Shown here piece after piece: positions 52,744 to 62,900 of a stretch of DNA of 64,000 nucleotides. The translations under genes and the position numbers were made by a program. The first letter of the stretch is position 1. Each line of letters opens with the position of its first letter. Origin of the DNA: P36-A1 sp049478495 (GTDB lineage Bacteria; Bacillota_I; Bacilli_A; JAJDGJ01). The stretch is taken from contig NZ_CP168083.1 of the NCBI RefSeq assembly GCF_049478495.1, positions 1,902,007 through 1,966,006 on the forward strand, given 5' to 3'. Below the pieces are notes generated by a model. The model searched no databases. It was not told the DNA's origin and worked only from the letters and a program-made list of their open reading frames with translations.

Positions 52744-54510
52744 TTAATTAATCATTTGTTCATTAACATACTTTGAATATAATGTGTGTTCTTTCAATAA
52801 AGTTGAATGTGTACCACTACCAGTTATTGAACCTTTTTCAATGAAATAAATATTATCAGCATTTACTATAGTTGATAAACGATGTGCAATTACTAAAGTA
52901 GTTCTTCCTATCATTAATTTATCTAAAGCTTTTTGAACCATTTCTTCTGATTGTGAATCAAGGCTTGCTGTAGCTTCATCTAACATTAATATTTTAGGAT
53001 TTCTTAAAAAGGCACGAGCAATTGCAATTCTTTGCTTTTGTCCACCTGAAAGTTTAACTCCTCTTTCACCAATTTCTGTATCTAACTTATCTTTAAAATT
53101 CTCTACGAAATCTTTTGCATATGCTAGGCTTAATCCATCCCATAACTGTTCTTCAGTTAATTCTTGTTCAAGACCATATTGTAGATTATCTTTAATTGAT
53201 CCCGCAAAGACTGAACTATCTTGAGATACATATCCTATTTGACTACGCCATTGCTTTAATTGGATATTTTGAATATTTTCATTTCCAATTTTAATACTAC
53301 CACTATTAGGAATATAAAATCTTTCAAGTAGGGCAAAGACGGTAGATTTTCCACCACCACTTGGACCAGCAAATGCTACAACTGTATTTGGTTTAGCTTC
53401 AAAAGAAACATTTTTTAATATATCCTGATCATTTACATAAGCAAAACTCACATTATTTGCTTCTATACTTAATCCATCAATATTAATATTGTTTATAGTA
53501 CCTACTTGTTCAACTTCAGTATTAAGAATTTCTTGTATTCTTTCAGTAGAACCCATAGCTTTTTGAACTTGAGAAAAGAACATAGCAAATGTCGCAACTG
53601 GAGAAATAATATTAAATAGATAAAGTAGAAAAGCAACTAAAGCACCACTTGTTAATGTTCCATTTTGAACTCTTACAGAACCATATCCTAAAATTCCAAC
53701 AAATATACCTAACATACTAGTCATCATAATAGGCTGAAGTAATGCTTCAATTTTAGCATCTTTAATTCCTAATTTAAATATCTTATTTATAAAACTAGCA
53801 CCATTTTCCATTTCAAAAGCTTCACCATTACTTGATTTTATAAGTCTAACTTCGGCTAATTTTTCACTAACTTCAGCATTAAAATTAGCTGTTGCTGTTT
53901 GAACTTGCTTTCCAATTTTTGCCATAATCTTACCAAGTGGTAACATTATTAATACAATAATGGGAATAATGCTGAACAATAAAGCAGCCATTTTCCAATC
54001 CATATAAAATAGTATTATTAAAGAACCTACTAATTGAATAGCTCCTGTAATAAAGCTAGGAAAATGTGATGTTACTAAATCTTTTACTATTATAGTATCA
54101 TTTACTAACCTTGAACTGCTCTCCCCTGATTTTCGATCATCAAAATAGCTTACAGGCAATTTTAATAGATGATTCCATAATCGCTCACGTAAAGTTTTAA
54201 CGGCACTTTCACCAACATATCTTAAGATAAATCCTCCTAAAGTACCAAAAGCTAACTGAGCTACAAAAGCAAGCACTAGTACTACAATCATGCTATTGCT
54301 AAAATGTGGTAAACCTGTTGAATCAACTAAATTCTTAGTTAACTGAGGGACTATTAAACTAGCCCCACTAGTTACTAAACTAAACAAAATTCCCAACATA
54401 AATAGTGATTTTTTAGGATTAACACTGTTAATTAGCTTTAAAAAATCCTTAAATTTAAAATTAGATGATGCTCTTGGTAAATCATCTGTAAAATCTGAAT
54501 GATTTGACAT
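52744..54510 (-). CDS. ABC half-transporter, multidrug/lipid exporter type (first copy)
   Basis: The 588-residue protein has the same plan as its downstream paralogue: six membrane helices, coupling-helix region, and an ATPase with GPSGGGKST, LSGGQKQRIAIARAFLR, ILMLDEATASLD and LVIAHRLSTI. It follows the MarR gene by 46 bases and is likely co-transcribed with it, which points to MarR-controlled drug or metabolite export. Confidence 0.9.
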   Translation of the reverse strand: MSNHSDFTDDLPRASSNFKFKDFLKLINSVNPKKSLFMLGILFSLVTSGASLIVPQLTKNLVDSTGLPHFSNSMIVVLVLAFVAQLAFGTLGGFILRYVGESAVKTLRERLWNHLLKLPVSYFDDRKSGESSSRLVNDTIIVKDLVTSHFPSFITGAIQLVGSLIILFYMDWKMAALLFSIIPIIVLIMLPLGKIMAKIGKQVQTATANFNAEVSEKLAEVRLIKSSNGEAFEMENGASFINKIFKLGIKDAKIEALLQPIMMTSMLGIFVGILGYGSVRVQNGTLTSGALVAFLLYLFNIISPVATFAMFFSQVQKAMGSTERIQEILNTEVEQVGTINNINIDGLSIEANNVSFAYVNDQDILKNVSFEAKPNTVVAFAGPSGGGKSTVFALLERFYIPNSGSIKIGNENIQNIQLKQWRSQIGYVSQDSSVFAGSIKDNLQYGLEQELTEEQLWDGLSLAYAKDFVENFKDKLDTEIGERGVKLSGGQKQRIAIARAFLRNPKILMLDEATASLDSQSEEMVQKALDKLMIGRTTLVIAHRLSTIVNADNIYFIEKGSITGSGTHSTLLKEHTLYSKYVNEQMIN

Positions 54511-54556
54511 AATAAAACTCCTTCTTTACTAGTTAAAACTAGTTATCCTTAATTAA

Positions 54557-55285
54557 TTATTCTTTATCTTCTTTTTTGTCATCTTTTTTAAACATATCTT
54601 TCATAAAATCTTGATTCATAGTTCTTGAAAACTCATGTTGATTATTAAAAGAGTGATTATTATGATGTGGATGTGGATGAGGATGAGAATGGTGAGGGTG
54701 ATTTTCTCTCATAACTTTTTTCATCTTTTTTCTAAATTCTCTTTTTTCACTAGCACTCATATTTTCATAATTTTCATCATATTCTTTCATATAATTTTCA
54801 CGCATTTGTTGCATAGCTTTTAAACGATCAATAGGATCAATAAATTGTTTAGCTTCATTTTTAAATTCCTCATCCCAACCATCTACTATTTTATCTAAAG
54901 TGATAGAAAACTGTTGAAGTTCGACTTCATTTAATCCTTTAAAAAAGCTTTCACTATAACTACTACTTTTTTTACTAGTAATTTCTTTTGCTGTATTTAA
55001 ACCTTTTTCTGTTAAATATACTAATTTACTTCTTTTATCTTGTTCATCTTCTACTCTAGTAATATCTTCACTTAACTCTAATTTTTTTAATAGTTCAGCT
55101 AAAGAGCTTTTTCTAATATCTAAAACTTCTGCAAGATGACTTTGATCTATTCCATCTTCCATTTTTAATATAGCTAATACTCTTTGTTGTCCTGTTAATC
55201 TTTGTTTCTTTTTAAACATTAATCTATTACTTGCTTCACTTACATATCTTAATTGTTTCATTAAATTATCTGTTAGATTATTCAT
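54557..55285 (-). CDS. MarR-family regulator with histidine-rich C-terminal tail
   Basis: The 242-residue protein has a MarR winged helix (about 22-140): QQRVLAILKMEDGIDQSHLA, EVLDIRKSSLAELLKKLE and the wing TRVEDEQDKRSKLVYLTEKG. Its C-terminal 90 residues are extra for the family and include a His/Pro tract near 197-210 (HPHHSHPHPHPHH), then an acidic and basic end. The tract could bind Ni, Zn, Co or Cu. Two operator-like repeats lie in its own promoter, implying autorepression and control of the following exporter. Confidence 0.85.
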   Translation of the reverse strand: MNNLTDNLMKQLRYVSEASNRLMFKKKQRLTGQQRVLAILKMEDGIDQSHLAEVLDIRKSSLAELLKKLELSEDITRVEDEQDKRSKLVYLTEKGLNTAKEITSKKSSSYSESFFKGLNEVELQQFSITLDKIVDGWDEEFKNEAKQFIDPIDRLKAMQQMRENYMKEYDENYENMSASEKREFRKKMKKVMRENHPHHSHPHPHPHHNNHSFNNQHEFSRTMNQDFMKDMFKKDDKKEDKE

Positions 55286-55308
55286 TTTATTACCTCTTTC
55301 TATTTTTT

Positions 55309-55366
55309 GTTCGGTACCTTATCAAATTGATATAATTATTATAGTTCGGTACCATACTAAAGTCAA
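55309..55366 (-). promoter_or_regulatory. MarR promoter with two operator repeats
   Basis: TTGACT (55361-55366) and TATAAT (55338-55343) are 17 bases apart. GGTACCGAAC, a partly palindromic site, occurs in the spacer (55344-55353) and again downstream of the -10 (55309-55318). A repressor bound there would block polymerase, typical of MarR autoregulation. Confidence 0.8.
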
Positions 55367-55410
55367 GCTTAAATTGTGTTTATAATTTTTTTAGGTAAGT
55401 AATTAAACTT

Positions 55411-55434
55411 AAAAAGGGTAACATAGTACCCTTT
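55411..55434 (-). terminator. Candidate terminator on the minus strand
   Basis: AAAGGGTA pairs with TACCCTTT around ACATAG and is followed by five T on the minus strand. It would end transcripts of the small membrane-protein zone upstream of the MarR promoter. Confidence 0.65.
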
Positions 55435-55486
55435 AGTAATGATTAAATAATCTTGATCTATTATTATTTTTTGTTAAATTTTATGA

Positions 55487-55724
55487 TTATAATTTTCTGT
55501 TTTTTATTAGAATGATGTAATTTAGTATTATTAAAAGAAATATTATTAATATAGATAGTACTTCAAATATTACAAACTCAGTATTATGAAGTAAGTATTC
55601 AATATTTTGATAATAATCTAAGGCATCACCTAAAATATAAACATTACTAATTAATATAAGTAATGTTATAGTAAGTACAATTGTATTAAACCTGATATAT
55701 TTTTTATTATTTCCCTCACATTAG
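55487..55724 (-). pseudogene. Two-helix small membrane protein lacking a usable start (frameshift in A run)
   Basis: The minus strand has an open frame with two hydrophobic segments (NTIVLTITLLILISNVYIL and FVIFEVLSILIIFLLIILNY) ending RKL-stop at 55487. It has no ATG, GTG or TTG in frame. A GTG in another frame runs into AAAAAA; one more A would join it to this frame. It may be a pseudogene, a slippage-controlled gene or a base-call error. Confidence 0.35.
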
Positions 55725-55837
55725 CTATTTTCTATATATTGATATTTATTTATAGTAATAAATGAATTGATTAATTATTAGTTGTTTTTTTTAAAGTTTA
55801 TATATAAAATCATTGATTAATCCTAGTATTATACAAG

Positions 55838-56047
55838 TTATAAAAACATTTTAGTTCTGTAATCTTTTTTATAAGTAGAATAATATGGGACTATATTAGA
55901 TGTGAAAAATAAATATAATAGTACCATAAACATAAGATCTAATATTATTGATCTGTTTGTTACTACACTTCGATAAATAACTAATAATAGAAATAATATT
56001 ATGGATAATACAATGATTTTAAAAACTAGTTTTGTTAGATATTTCAT
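55838..56047 (-). CDS. Small membrane protein, two helices
   Basis: The 69-residue protein has helices at about 8-25 (FKIIVLSIILFLLLVIY) and 36-52 (LDLMFMVLLYLFFTSNIV). There is no good ribosome binding site and no recognised family. A further open frame with no start codon and two hydrophobic segments lies just upstream (about 56065-56215), so the whole stretch may be decayed. Confidence 0.4.
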   Translation of the reverse strand: MKYLTKLVFKIIVLSIILFLLLVIYRSVVTNRSIILDLMFMVLLYLFFTSNIVPYYSTYKKDYRTKMFL

Positions 56048-56263
56048 AAATTTATCAGATGTTAACTTAGAATTACTTCTCTAATAAAACTAATAGTAAG
56101 TCCAGAGTACAAAACTAAATTAAACTTGTAGTCTTTATCTAGTCTTTCTAAATATGGATTATTAATAAACTCTATAAATAAATAACCTAATAAAAATAAA
56201 ATGTAAAAATTTATTACCTTTTATGTTTAGAATATAGGGAATTGAGTAAAAAAAGGAAAGAAT

Positions 56264-56374
56264 AATGAAGAAAATTATAAAATTAAAAATATTAAATAAT
56301 ATTTTTCTAACATCTATTTTCATAATATTAATTTTTTTAGCTTATTATTTTTATTTAAATCTATTAAATCTTTA
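56264..56374 (+). CDS. Hydrophobic micro-ORF, 36 residues
   Basis: AAGGAAAG stands 4 bases before the ATG. The peptide begins MKKIIKLKILNNIF and continues LTSIFIILIFLAYYFYLNLL, a basic head and one membrane helix. It overlaps the 3' end of the secreted-protein gene on the other strand. The shape resembles type I toxins or small membrane peptides, but AT-rich DNA produces such frames by chance. Confidence 0.3.
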
Positions 56375-56742
56375 GATAATGTATTATTACTAGTTTGCCC
56401 ATTATATGTACGATATACTTGGATACTGTTATTATTATAGTTATAGTAAATGGTATTATTTAACCAAGCAACACCTGTATTGTTAAACATTCCGACATTA
56501 GTTACTTTATTACCACTTGAATTTTTAATGACATTTACTCTGTTTGAATTATCACATGCAGATTCAATAAAACTTTTACCTTCTGCTAGGTTGCTAAAGA
56601 AATACCTTTCAAAATCTTGATCTTTCTCTTGAGAACTGTAATCTACTTCTCTTTGCCCAAAAGAGTGTATTTCACTAGCTTTAGAATTACTCATTATTAA
56701 TAAGTTAGTTAATACTGTTAATAATACAATAATTTTTTTCAT
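56320..56742 (-). CDS. Secreted hypothetical protein
   Basis: The 140-residue protein has a signal peptide (MKKIIVLLTVLTNLLIMSNS, cleavage after about KASE) and a polar, Asn/Tyr/Ser-rich mature part (NNTGVAWLNNTIYYNYNNNS). No family was recognised. A modest AGGGAG-like site precedes the ATG. It may be an exported factor or a remnant. Confidence 0.55.
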   Translation of the reverse strand: MKKIIVLLTVLTNLLIMSNSKASEIHSFGQREVDYSSQEKDQDFERYFFSNLAEGKSFIESACDNSNRVNVIKNSSGNKVTNVGMFNNTGVAWLNNTIYYNYNNNSIQVYRTYNGQTSNNTLSKDLIDLNKNNKLKKLIL

Positions 56743-56980
56743 TTTAATTCTCCCTTATATTAAAATTATATGACTATAATATCATTCTATACTTTTATTG
56801 TAAACATATCGTGAAAACAATCACTTATAAATAACACTTTTATCACTTGAATACCTTAAAATATTATGTTGAGTTTAAGCGTCAATTATCAAAGATAATA
56901 AGTACTATATTTTATAGTTAGTTTTAGTAAATCGCAATTGTTTTGTCATATCAATTCTAGCTAGTAAAAAATTTAATTGT

Positions 56981-57448
56981 TTAAGTTGCGACATTTACTC
57001 TTTGGATTTCACCTGTTTTATAAATAATTTTAATTCTTTCTTCTCTAACTACGTTTGTAACAGTTGTAACCCCAATATCAAAACCTTTTTCAATTAATAC
57101 TTGATGAATTTGAAGATTACTAATACATTGTTTATGTGTGTTACCCAATACGAGTGTTTTTCTATTTTCATCTTCTAATAATTGATCAATAATTTCTTCC
57201 ATTGCTTTATTAAATTTTCTTGTTACTTTAATCCTAGCTATATATTTAGATGAGCAATTATCTCTTCTTGTATTTTTCTTATTTCAATTTTGTCATTTGT
57301 CTGTTCTATCTCTAGTTTTAAAGCAAGATGTTTATTATAAACTCTAGCCACTGTTTTACGATAAATCCAGTAATTCTAGAACTTCTCTATCTGAGATATT
57401 TCTTTCTTTTAACTTGATGATCTCTGCTTTATCAAATATAGTAATCAT
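56981..57448 (-). pseudogene. IS21-family IstA transposase remnant
   Basis: A start at 57448, with GGAGG upstream, gives MITIFDKAEIIKLKERNISD, typical of the IstA N-terminus, then stops. Other frames continue RKTVARVYNKHLALK and, in the last open frame (56981-57202), GNTHKQCISNLQIHQVLIEK, then GFDIGVTTVTNVVREER, matching the region before the catalytic core. At least two frameshifts or stops and loss of the catalytic half and istB make it a dead fragment. Confidence 0.7.
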
Positions 57449-57487
57449 TCCTTTCAACCTCCCATATTAAGTTAACATCATTGTAAC

Positions 57488-57616
57488 TTAATGTGAAAAT
57501 ATATAATAAAATAGTGGCCTCATTTTCAACTGATATTTAGTTGAATATTGGAGCGCTTTTATATTAACAAATACATCTTCTACTAATTCTATACTTTGTA
57601 ATACTATATTTGTCAT
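57488..57616 (-). CDS. Short ORF of 42 residues with strong ribosome binding site
   Basis: GAGGTGATTATA precedes the ATG at 57616. The product begins MTNIVLQSIELVEDVFVNIK and ends near the IS21 remnant, so it may be the start of a gene cut by that element or part of its left end. No family was recognised. Confidence 0.35.
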   Translation of the reverse strand: MTNIVLQSIELVEDVFVNIKALQYSTKYQLKMRPLFYYIFSH

Positions 57617-57644
57617 TATAATCACCTCAAACTGATTGTAACAA

Positions 57645-57703
57645 AAAAAAGAATACCCCTATGCATAACTGGAGAAAGTTATATGCATACTTTTGGATAT
57701 TCT
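57645..57703 (-). terminator. Long hairpin with T run upstream of the 42-residue ORF
   Basis: Inner arms ATGCATAACT and AGTTATATGCAT and outer arms GAATACCC and GGATATTC make a long imperfect stem, followed on the minus strand by eight T. It is either the terminator of a lost gene or an attenuator. The rest of the stretch to 57990 shows only a 19-codon frame at about 57816-57875 that I do not trust. Confidence 0.6.
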
Positions 57704-57990
57704 TATTTAACTATTTATAGAATAGCTTTATTATTATTTATCTAACTATATTCAGTATACTAACATTCTTAGCAAGTATAACTTAAACAATATTTAACTT
57801 TAATAAAGGTAGCTATGGACTTAGCTGTAGATATAAATAAGATGCAAGTAGGACTCAAAAAATGGGAGTATTAACTTGTAGATTCATTATAATATTACAT
57901 AATTGTAATATTATATATAATAATTGTATGATTTTCTTAAGAAGTTAAGTTTTCATTTTTGATATAATTATTTTTAGATGGGGTGTTTTT

Positions 57991-58989
57991 ATGAAAGTAA
58001 AATATAAATTTATAGATAGTAAGAAGATTGACTTTTATTTTCTTAATGATAAAGTTGATACTTGTAATATTAGATATTTCTCAGAAGTTGATTTTAAAAA
58101 CTTTTTAACAATTGATTTAAATAAATTATTATCAAAGTATGCCTTAAGTGTTCAACTAGATGAATATAACAAATATATCTTTAATAAAGAAGGATATGGT
58201 GTTAGTGACTTTTCATTTTTAAAGAATTCTAAAAATGATTTACATCACTTAAAAGAGTATTTTAAATATCTTGTTGTTGTTGAGTTACTTAATGAAATTA
58301 ATATTAGACATTATAATGCTGATAGAGTTTTATGTTACTTAATTGATAATAAGTATTTATCTTTAGATAATTGGGATCATCGTCACTTAGACTGTATACA
58401 TACTGTACATAATCATTTTGGTCTTTTTTTAAAGAAAGTACTAAGTAAATATTCTAATGATTACGATAATATTTATTTAATGAATCATAAAAATGGTCTT
58501 ACTGGAAAGTATATTAGATCATGTAAATTATATAAATATTTTTGGATTTTAGAAAATTTAGATTTTATTTATCAAGATTCTTTTAGTGAAGATAAGGTAG
58601 TATTTAGAAAATTTAATGAGCTTGCTAGTATTGTTCATACTTTACCTAATTACATGCCTTGTTTATTAAAATATGATTTAGCAAAAGAAAAAGAGAAGTA
58701 TAATGATCGTCCAGAACTAATTTTGTTTGATCTTTATTATAATCAAATACAAAGAACTTTTAATTCACAACAAAAATCTAGGTGGCTTAATTTCTTTTCT
58801 AGTCAATATTTAAACAATACTTGTTTAGATTTGTATTCTATTGATAATATTAAAAAAACACACAAGAAAATGTCATGTTATCCTAGAAATAGTAATGAAT
58901 ATGAAAGGTATTTTCCTATTTATATAGATGAAGTTATTAATTTTATTAAAGTTAGAAAACAAGAAATACTTAATACTATATATAAATAG
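57991..58989 (+). CDS. Hypothetical protein, 332 residues
   Basis: The protein begins MKVKYKFIDSKKIDFYFLND. It is rich in Lys, Asn, Tyr and His, has no signal peptide or membrane helix, and is probably cytoplasmic and helical. Notable segments are LDNWDHRHLDCIHTVHNHFG near 131-150 and FNSQQKSRWLNFFSSQYLNN near 256-275. No family was recognised. GGGGTG precedes the start, and TATAAT lies about 25 bases upstream. Confidence 0.7.
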   Translation: MKVKYKFIDSKKIDFYFLNDKVDTCNIRYFSEVDFKNFLTIDLNKLLSKYALSVQLDEYNKYIFNKEGYGVSDFSFLKNSKNDLHHLKEYFKYLVVVELLNEINIRHYNADRVLCYLIDNKYLSLDNWDHRHLDCIHTVHNHFGLFLKKVLSKYSNDYDNIYLMNHKNGLTGKYIRSCKLYKYFWILENLDFIYQDSFSEDKVVFRKFNELASIVHTLPNYMPCLLKYDLAKEKEKYNDRPELILFDLYYNQIQRTFNSQQKSRWLNFFSSQYLNNTCLDLYSIDNIKKTHKKMSCYPRNSNEYERYFPIYIDEVINFIKVRKQEILNTIYK

Positions 58990-59004
58990 GATTATTCAAA
59001 TATT

Positions 59005-59049
59005 AAAAATGAGCAAATAATTCAAGTCTGAATTATTTGCTCATTTTTA
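59005..59049. terminator. Bidirectional terminator between convergent genes
   Basis: A perfect 20-bp stem runs from AAAAATGAGCAAATAATTCA to its complement around a 4-base loop, with A and T tracts on both sides. It ends both the plus-strand gene at 58989 and the minus-strand gene at 59057. Confidence 0.9.
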
Positions 59050-59056
59050 GTTATAT

Positions 59057-59911
59057 TTATTCTACAATTGGTACATCTAAGCTATTTATAAAGTTTTTGA
59101 AATCATCGTTTTTATATATGTTATTCTCTACTATATATTCTTGTACAGTTGTAATGGCTTTCTTTAAGTTTTGATATTCTATTGATTGTTCTTCAACACT
59201 TTTATATATACCAATTATTTTTTTTAGTGATAAATACCAGATTAAATAGATACCTGTTTCAGTATTTTCATTAAAATCTAAATTATTTCTTAAAAGGTAA
59301 TCGTATTTATTACTTCTTTCATTACTACCATGTGATAAATCACTAAATAATTTATAGTATGAATAAGTTACACTAGTATTGTCAATATAATACATTATAT
59401 CTTTCATGCTTATATATTGATTTCCTAATGTTTCTTGGGCAAAACCATAATCACTTCCATATATTTTTTCATGTGTTGCACAAAATGAATTATATAAATA
59501 TTTTGTCATTTTATCATTTTCTTGTTTATTAGCTATTTCAGTATCATCATTATTAGTTATTTTTTTTATATAGTGCCATTTGTTATACCAATATGATTGT
59601 TGATCACTTCCAATATAGATAAATTCCATTAAAACTTTATTTTCTAATATACTTCTACTAAGTCGATAACCTGAATTAAATAATTCATATCTTATATTTA
59701 CTAGTAATTCATACATTAAATTAAATTGATGATTAAATATTGATCTAATTGCAATTTCTTTTTCTGTTAAGGTTTTTTCTTTATTAAATTTTATCAGTAA
59801 TTTATAGTATGCTTCTATACAGTCTTTTGTTAATACAAAAAGAGCATTATTAGTTGCTGATTTACTTTGACATATTTCATAATTTATAAATAGTATATCT
59901 TTAATTTCCAT
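59057..59911 (-). CDS. Hypothetical helical protein, possibly DUF5677-like
   Basis: The 284-residue protein is all-helical in appearance, with SGYRLSRSILENKVLMEFIY near 81-100 and YYKLFSDLSHGSNERSNKYD near 185-204, a pattern resembling DUF5677 and some HEPN-type proteins. The start overlaps the mfd end by 11 bases, with TAGGAAG as ribosome binding site, so it is the second gene of an mfd operon. The domain call is tentative. Confidence 0.6.
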   Translation of the reverse strand: MEIKDILFINYEICQSKSATNNALFVLTKDCIEAYYKLLIKFNKEKTLTEKEIAIRSIFNHQFNLMYELLVNIRYELFNSGYRLSRSILENKVLMEFIYIGSDQQSYWYNKWHYIKKITNNDDTEIANKQENDKMTKYLYNSFCATHEKIYGSDYGFAQETLGNQYISMKDIMYYIDNTSVTYSYYKLFSDLSHGSNERSNKYDYLLRNNLDFNENTETGIYLIWYLSLKKIIGIYKSVEEQSIEYQNLKKAITTVQEYIVENNIYKNDDFKNFINSLDVPIVE

Positions 59912-62900
59912 ATTGTCTTCCTACCAATTTCTCTAAATCTTGTAATAATATATTTACTGTTCTTAAATATGCAGAGACTTTATTTATGCTAAGATGCATC
60001 TTTTGATATTTTACTTCTATTTGAATTAAACCTGAATACTCATCAGCTAAATTCATTATTTTTTTTATTAATTCCTTATCTTTAATATTTATTTGAAGTT
60101 GTAAAGTAAGTTTATTAAGATCATCTATTACTTTAATAGCTTTGTTTCTACTAATAATAATTTCAAATTTTCTTTTATCTATAATATCTATTATACTAGA
60201 TGGTAATTTTCCATATTGATCTCTTATTTCTTCTTCTACTTCTTTAAATTGTTCTATTTCTTTTACTTTATATATTTTTTGATATAATCTTATCTTATTA
60301 TTATCATCCATTTGATAGGTATCAGGTATATAACCTGTATTTTTTATATTTATATTTTCAATGTTTTCAGTATTTTTAACAACTTTATTTTGTTTTTTAT
60401 TAACTGCTTCTTGTAACATTTCAATATACAAATCATAACCTACACTTTCAATATTACCTGCTTGTGTTTTTCCTAATATATCTCCAGCACCTCTAATTGC
60501 TAGATCTCTTAAAGCTATTTTATACCCACTACCTAATTTAGTTAATTCTTTAATAGCTTGTAGTCTTTTAGTTGCTTCTGGAGTTAGTATTTTATTTTTT
60601 TTGTATAACATATAAGCATATGCAACTCTATCACTTCTTCCAACTCTACCTTTTATTTGATAAAGTTGTGATAAACCAAAATTATTTGCATCTTCTATTA
60701 TTATTGTATTTGCATTAGGAATATCTATTCCTGTTTCAATTATGGTTGTTGTTACTAAAATATTATATTCATTTTGATCAAACATTTCCATAGTTCTTTC
60801 TATTTCTGCCTTTGGCATTTTTCCATGTATAACTCCTACTTTAACATTATGTTCTTTAAATAAATCTTCTATTCCTAAAGCAACTAAATCAATGTCTTTT
60901 GTTTTATTATATAAATAAAAGACCTGTCCATTTCTTAGTAATTCTCTTTCTATAGCTTCTTTTATTAGATACTTATTTTTTTCTACAACATATGTTTGTA
61001 CTGGAACTCTGTTTAATGGAGGTGTTTGAAGTAATGACATTGGTCTTAATCCTGATAATGACATTTGTAATGTTCTTGGTATTGGTGTTGCAGATAATGT
61101 TAATACATCAATATTAGTTTTAAGTTGTTTAATCTTTTCTTTATCCTTAACTCCAAATCTTTGTTCTTCATCGACTACTAAAAGACCTAAATCATTGTAT
61201 TCAATACTTTTACCTAATAACTTATGAGTACCAACAACAATATCTATTTTTTTATCCTTTAAATCAGTAATAACACTTTTCACTACTTTTGTTGTTGTAT
61301 TTCTAGTTAGTAAAACGATATTAATTGGATAGTTTTTAAATTTTTCTAATAACGTTAAATAATGTTGTCTTGCTAAAATAGTTGTTGGACATAAAAATGA
61401 TACTTGTTTATTATTTAAAACAGCTTTCATAATAGCTCTTATTGCAACTTCTGTTTTTCCATAACCTACATCACCACAAATAAGTCGATCCATTGCTTTA
61501 TCTGATTCCATATCTTTTTTTACTTCTTCAATAGCTTTTTGTTGATCAGGAGTCAATTGATATTCAAAGTCATCTTCAAATTCTTTTTGTAAAGGCGTAT
61601 CTGGTGCAAACGAAAAACCAATAGGTTGCTGTCTTGTTGCATACAATTCTAATAATTCGTCCATCATATCTTCTATTTTTTTAGCAACTTTAAGTTTAGT
61701 TTTTTTCCAGTCACTTCCACCTAGAGCTGATATTTTTGGAGGTATACTATCACTAGTAGAATATTTCTTTATTAGATTAAACTGATCAATTGGAATATAT
61801 AGTTTTTCATTATTTCGATAGGCAATATGCAAGAAGTCTTTTTCAATATTATCAACTTTTAGTTGTACTAATCCTAAATATTGTCCAATACCATGATGAT
61901 TATGTACTACATAATCATTTTCTTTCAACTCTTCTAAGTTTACTATGTCTACTGCATTACTAAATTTATTAAAAAACTTTGATCTCTTTACCTTTTTAGC
62001 AAAAATCTCTTTTTCTGTGTATAGTACTATTCCATATTCTTCATTTTTAAATCCTCTTGTAAACTCTTCTCTTAATATGTTTATATTTCCATCTTCATAA
62101 ATATTTTGATTATACTCTAATTCATTATCATCTAATAATGATATAACATTATTTAAATCATGATGTTTTTCTAAGGATATAAATATTTTTAAATTTTCTT
62201 TTAAGTTTTCTTTTAACATTTCTATAAATTGTGAATTATCATTAATCTTTATTATTGGATATAAATCTAATGATTGTTCTACTAATTTAGTTCTATATTC
62301 TTTTATATCAATACTATGTAATAAAAGTATTTGATAATCTAAAAATATTTCAAAATCACAATATGCTTTATTCTCTAAACACTGTTCTTTTAAATAAGAA
62401 TAACTTTCTAAATGAATATTTTCAATATTTGCTTTAATAGAAGTCATAGATGATGTAATTAAAATTGGATCATCTATATAATCTAGAATAGAATTTTTAT
62501 TTTCTACTAGATTATAATATCTAGATAAAAAGAGTTCTTTATTAATAGTCATTGATGCTAATAATTCATCTGCTAAATTTTCATTTTTATTTTCTAAAGT
62601 TATTTTTTCATATATGTATGTATCCATTTTTTGATTATATACAGATACTGGATAAATTTGATATTCATCTAATTTTATTCTTGATCTTTGAGTATTAACA
62701 TCAAATAATTTAAAGCTTTCTATTATTGTATCAAATGTATCAATTCTAACTGGTTGAGAATTAGAAATACCATATATATCTAGTACGTTACCTCTTATAG
62801 AAAATTCAAAAGGTAATGTAACTTTTGATACTTTATTAAATCCTACACTTATTAAATATTCACCAATTTCTTTAAAATCAATTTCATCATCTATTTTTAA

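Noticed and set aside
57816..57875. 19-codon plus-strand frame starting MDLAVDINKM
   Set aside because: The upstream AAAGGT is weak, the frame is very short and lies in decayed DNA, so there is too little support to call it a gene.
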